This document shows, piece by piece, positions 5,938 through 6,739 of a DNA stretch of 6,739 bases. Position 1 is the first letter of the stretch; every line of letters starts with the position of its first letter. The DNA comes from Gammaproteobacteria bacterium (GTDB lineage Bacteria > Pseudomonadota > Gammaproteobacteria > Steroidobacterales > Steroidobacteraceae). Location: contig RFTM01000094.1 in NCBI GenBank assembly GCA_009923475.1, positions 1 to 6,739 on the forward strand, read 5' to 3'. A model generated the notes under the pieces. It was not told where the DNA came from. It saw nothing but the letters and a program-made list of their open reading frames with translations, and searched no databases. The position numbers and the translations under genes are program-made.

Positions 5938-6739
5938 ATGAAGTACGGATACATCGGCCTCGGCAACCTCGGCAAGCATCTGGCGGCGAGCCTGCGCCGC
6001 GCCGGTTTCGAGGTGGTGGTGAACGACCTGCACCGCGACGCCGCGAAGCCGCTGCTCGAGGCGGGCTGCACCTGGGCGGACTCGCCGCGGGAGCTCGCCG
6101 CGCAGGTCGACTGCGTGATCACCTGCCTGCCGTCGCCGGCGGCCTCCAACACCGTGCTGACGGGGCCGGACGGCGTGCTGCAGGGCCTGCGGCGCGGCGG
6201 CACCTGGATCGAGATGAGCACCACCGACGAGCGCGAGATCAAGCGCGTCGCGGCGCTCGCCGCCGAGAAGGGCATCTCGACGCTCGAGTGCCCGGTGACG
6301 GGCGGGGTGCACCTCGCGGCGCAGGGCAAGATCACGGTGCTGGTGGGCGGCGAGCAGTCCGTGTTCGAGGCGCACCGTCCCGCGCTGCAGGCGATGGGCG
6401 GCCAGATCTTCTACATGGGCGAGCTCGGCAAGGCGAGCGTCATCAAGGTGATCACCAACATGCTCGCCTTCATCCACCTCGTGGCCTGCGGCGAGGCGCT
6501 GATGCTCGCCAAGCGCGGCGGTCTCGACCTCGCGCAGGCGTTCCACGCCATCAAGGCGAGCTCGGGCACGAGCTTCGTGCACGAGACCGAGGGGCAGCTC
6601 GTGCTCAACGGCAGCTACGACATCAACTTCACCATGGACCTCGCCTGCAAGGACCTCGGCTTCGCCTACGAGTACGGCCGCAAGTTCGGCGTGCCGCTCG
6701 AGATCGCCGGGCTCACCGAGCAGATCTTCCGCCGCGGCC
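5938..6739 (+). CDS. NAD(P)-dependent beta-hydroxyacid dehydrogenase (3-hydroxyisobutyrate dehydrogenase-like), 3' end cut by window edge
   Basis: From the ATG at 5938 I read 267 codons to the right edge without a stop. Family members are about 290-300 residues, so some 25-30 are missing. The N-terminal Rossmann domain has GLGNLG at 7-12, and Asp30 after the second strand hints at NAD(H) preference. LPSPAASNTVLTGPDGV (64-80) and ECPVTGG (118-124, the substrate-loop equivalent of DAPVSGG) are family signatures. Lys170 and Asn174 (KVITN) match the catalytic Lys and Asn, and SSGTS (208-212) plus FTMDLACKDL (231-240) fit the all-helical C-terminal domain. Known members oxidise 3-hydroxyisobutyrate, or reduce tartronate semialdehyde or related acids. 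GGAG, 7 nt before the ATG and inside the end of the upstream gene, serves as ribosome-binding site. The 4-bp gap implies cotranscription with the enolase-superfamily gene, whose product it may process. The exact hydroxyacid is unknown. Confidence 0.94.
   Translation, partial: MKYGYIGLGNLGKHLAASLRRAGFEVVVNDLHRDAAKPLLEAGCTWADSPRELAAQVDCVITCLPSPAASNTVLTGPDGVLQGLRRGGTWIEMSTTDEREIKRVAALAAEKGISTLECPVTGGVHLAAQGKITVLVGGEQSVFEAHRPALQAMGGQIFYMGELGKASVIKVITNMLAFIHLVACGEALMLAKRGGLDLAQAFHAIKASSGTSFVHETEGQLVLNGSYDINFTMDLACKDLGFAYEYGRKFGVPLEIAGLTEQIFRRG

Noticed and set aside
4976..5941. A 321-codon plus-strand frame inside the enolase-superfamily gene
   Set aside because: It is an out-of-frame shadow with Arg/Ala-rich translation and no domain, while the overlapping frame carries all active-site motifs.
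5394..6582. Long minus-strand open frames opposite the enolase-superfamily and dehydrogenase genes
   Set aside because: They are antisense to two genes with clear catalytic motifs and show no domain of their own; they reflect GC bias.

Overview
The window is very GC-rich, has strongly G/C-biased third codon positions and is packed with genes. It looks like a catabolic region of a free-living high-GC proteobacterium, either an alphaproteobacterium of the Rhodospirillales/Roseomonas kind or a member of the Burkholderiales. This placement is inferred from composition and gene families. No rRNA, tRNA or taxonomic marker gene is present. I found no tRNA, CRISPR array, insertion sequence, prophage gene or phage integrase.

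Layout. Five protein genes form two divergent transcription units around a 172-bp intergenic region (4658-4829). The leftward unit reads SDR oxidoreductase (4657-3824), then an MttB-family methyltransferase (3827-2262), then an FAD-dependent oxidoreductase fused to a GcvT-type folate domain (2240 to beyond the left edge, C-terminus missing). The first two genes overlap by ATGA and the next gap is 21 bp, so this is almost certainly one operon. The rightward unit reads a mandelate-racemase-subgroup enolase-superfamily enzyme (4830-5933), then a 3-hydroxyisobutyrate-dehydrogenase-like beta-hydroxyacid dehydrogenase (5938 to beyond the right edge, C-terminus missing), with a 4-bp gap.

How the genes may work together. 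MttB-family proteins demethylate quaternary or tertiary amines. DMGDH/SARDH-like FAD-GcvT proteins oxidise N-methyl groups and pass the one-carbon unit to tetrahydrofolate. Together they suggest stepwise N-demethylation of a methylated amine such as a betaine. The SDR, the enolase-superfamily enzyme (dehydratase or epimerase) and the beta-hydroxyacid dehydrogenase suggest that the carbon skeleton carries hydroxyl and carboxylate groups. The working hypothesis is a divergently transcribed cluster for catabolism of a hydroxylated N-methylated acid. The substrate cannot be read from the sequence. No corrinoid protein, transporter or regulator lies inside the window. The methyltransferase has no in-frame TAG, so it belongs to the non-pyrrolysine part of its family.
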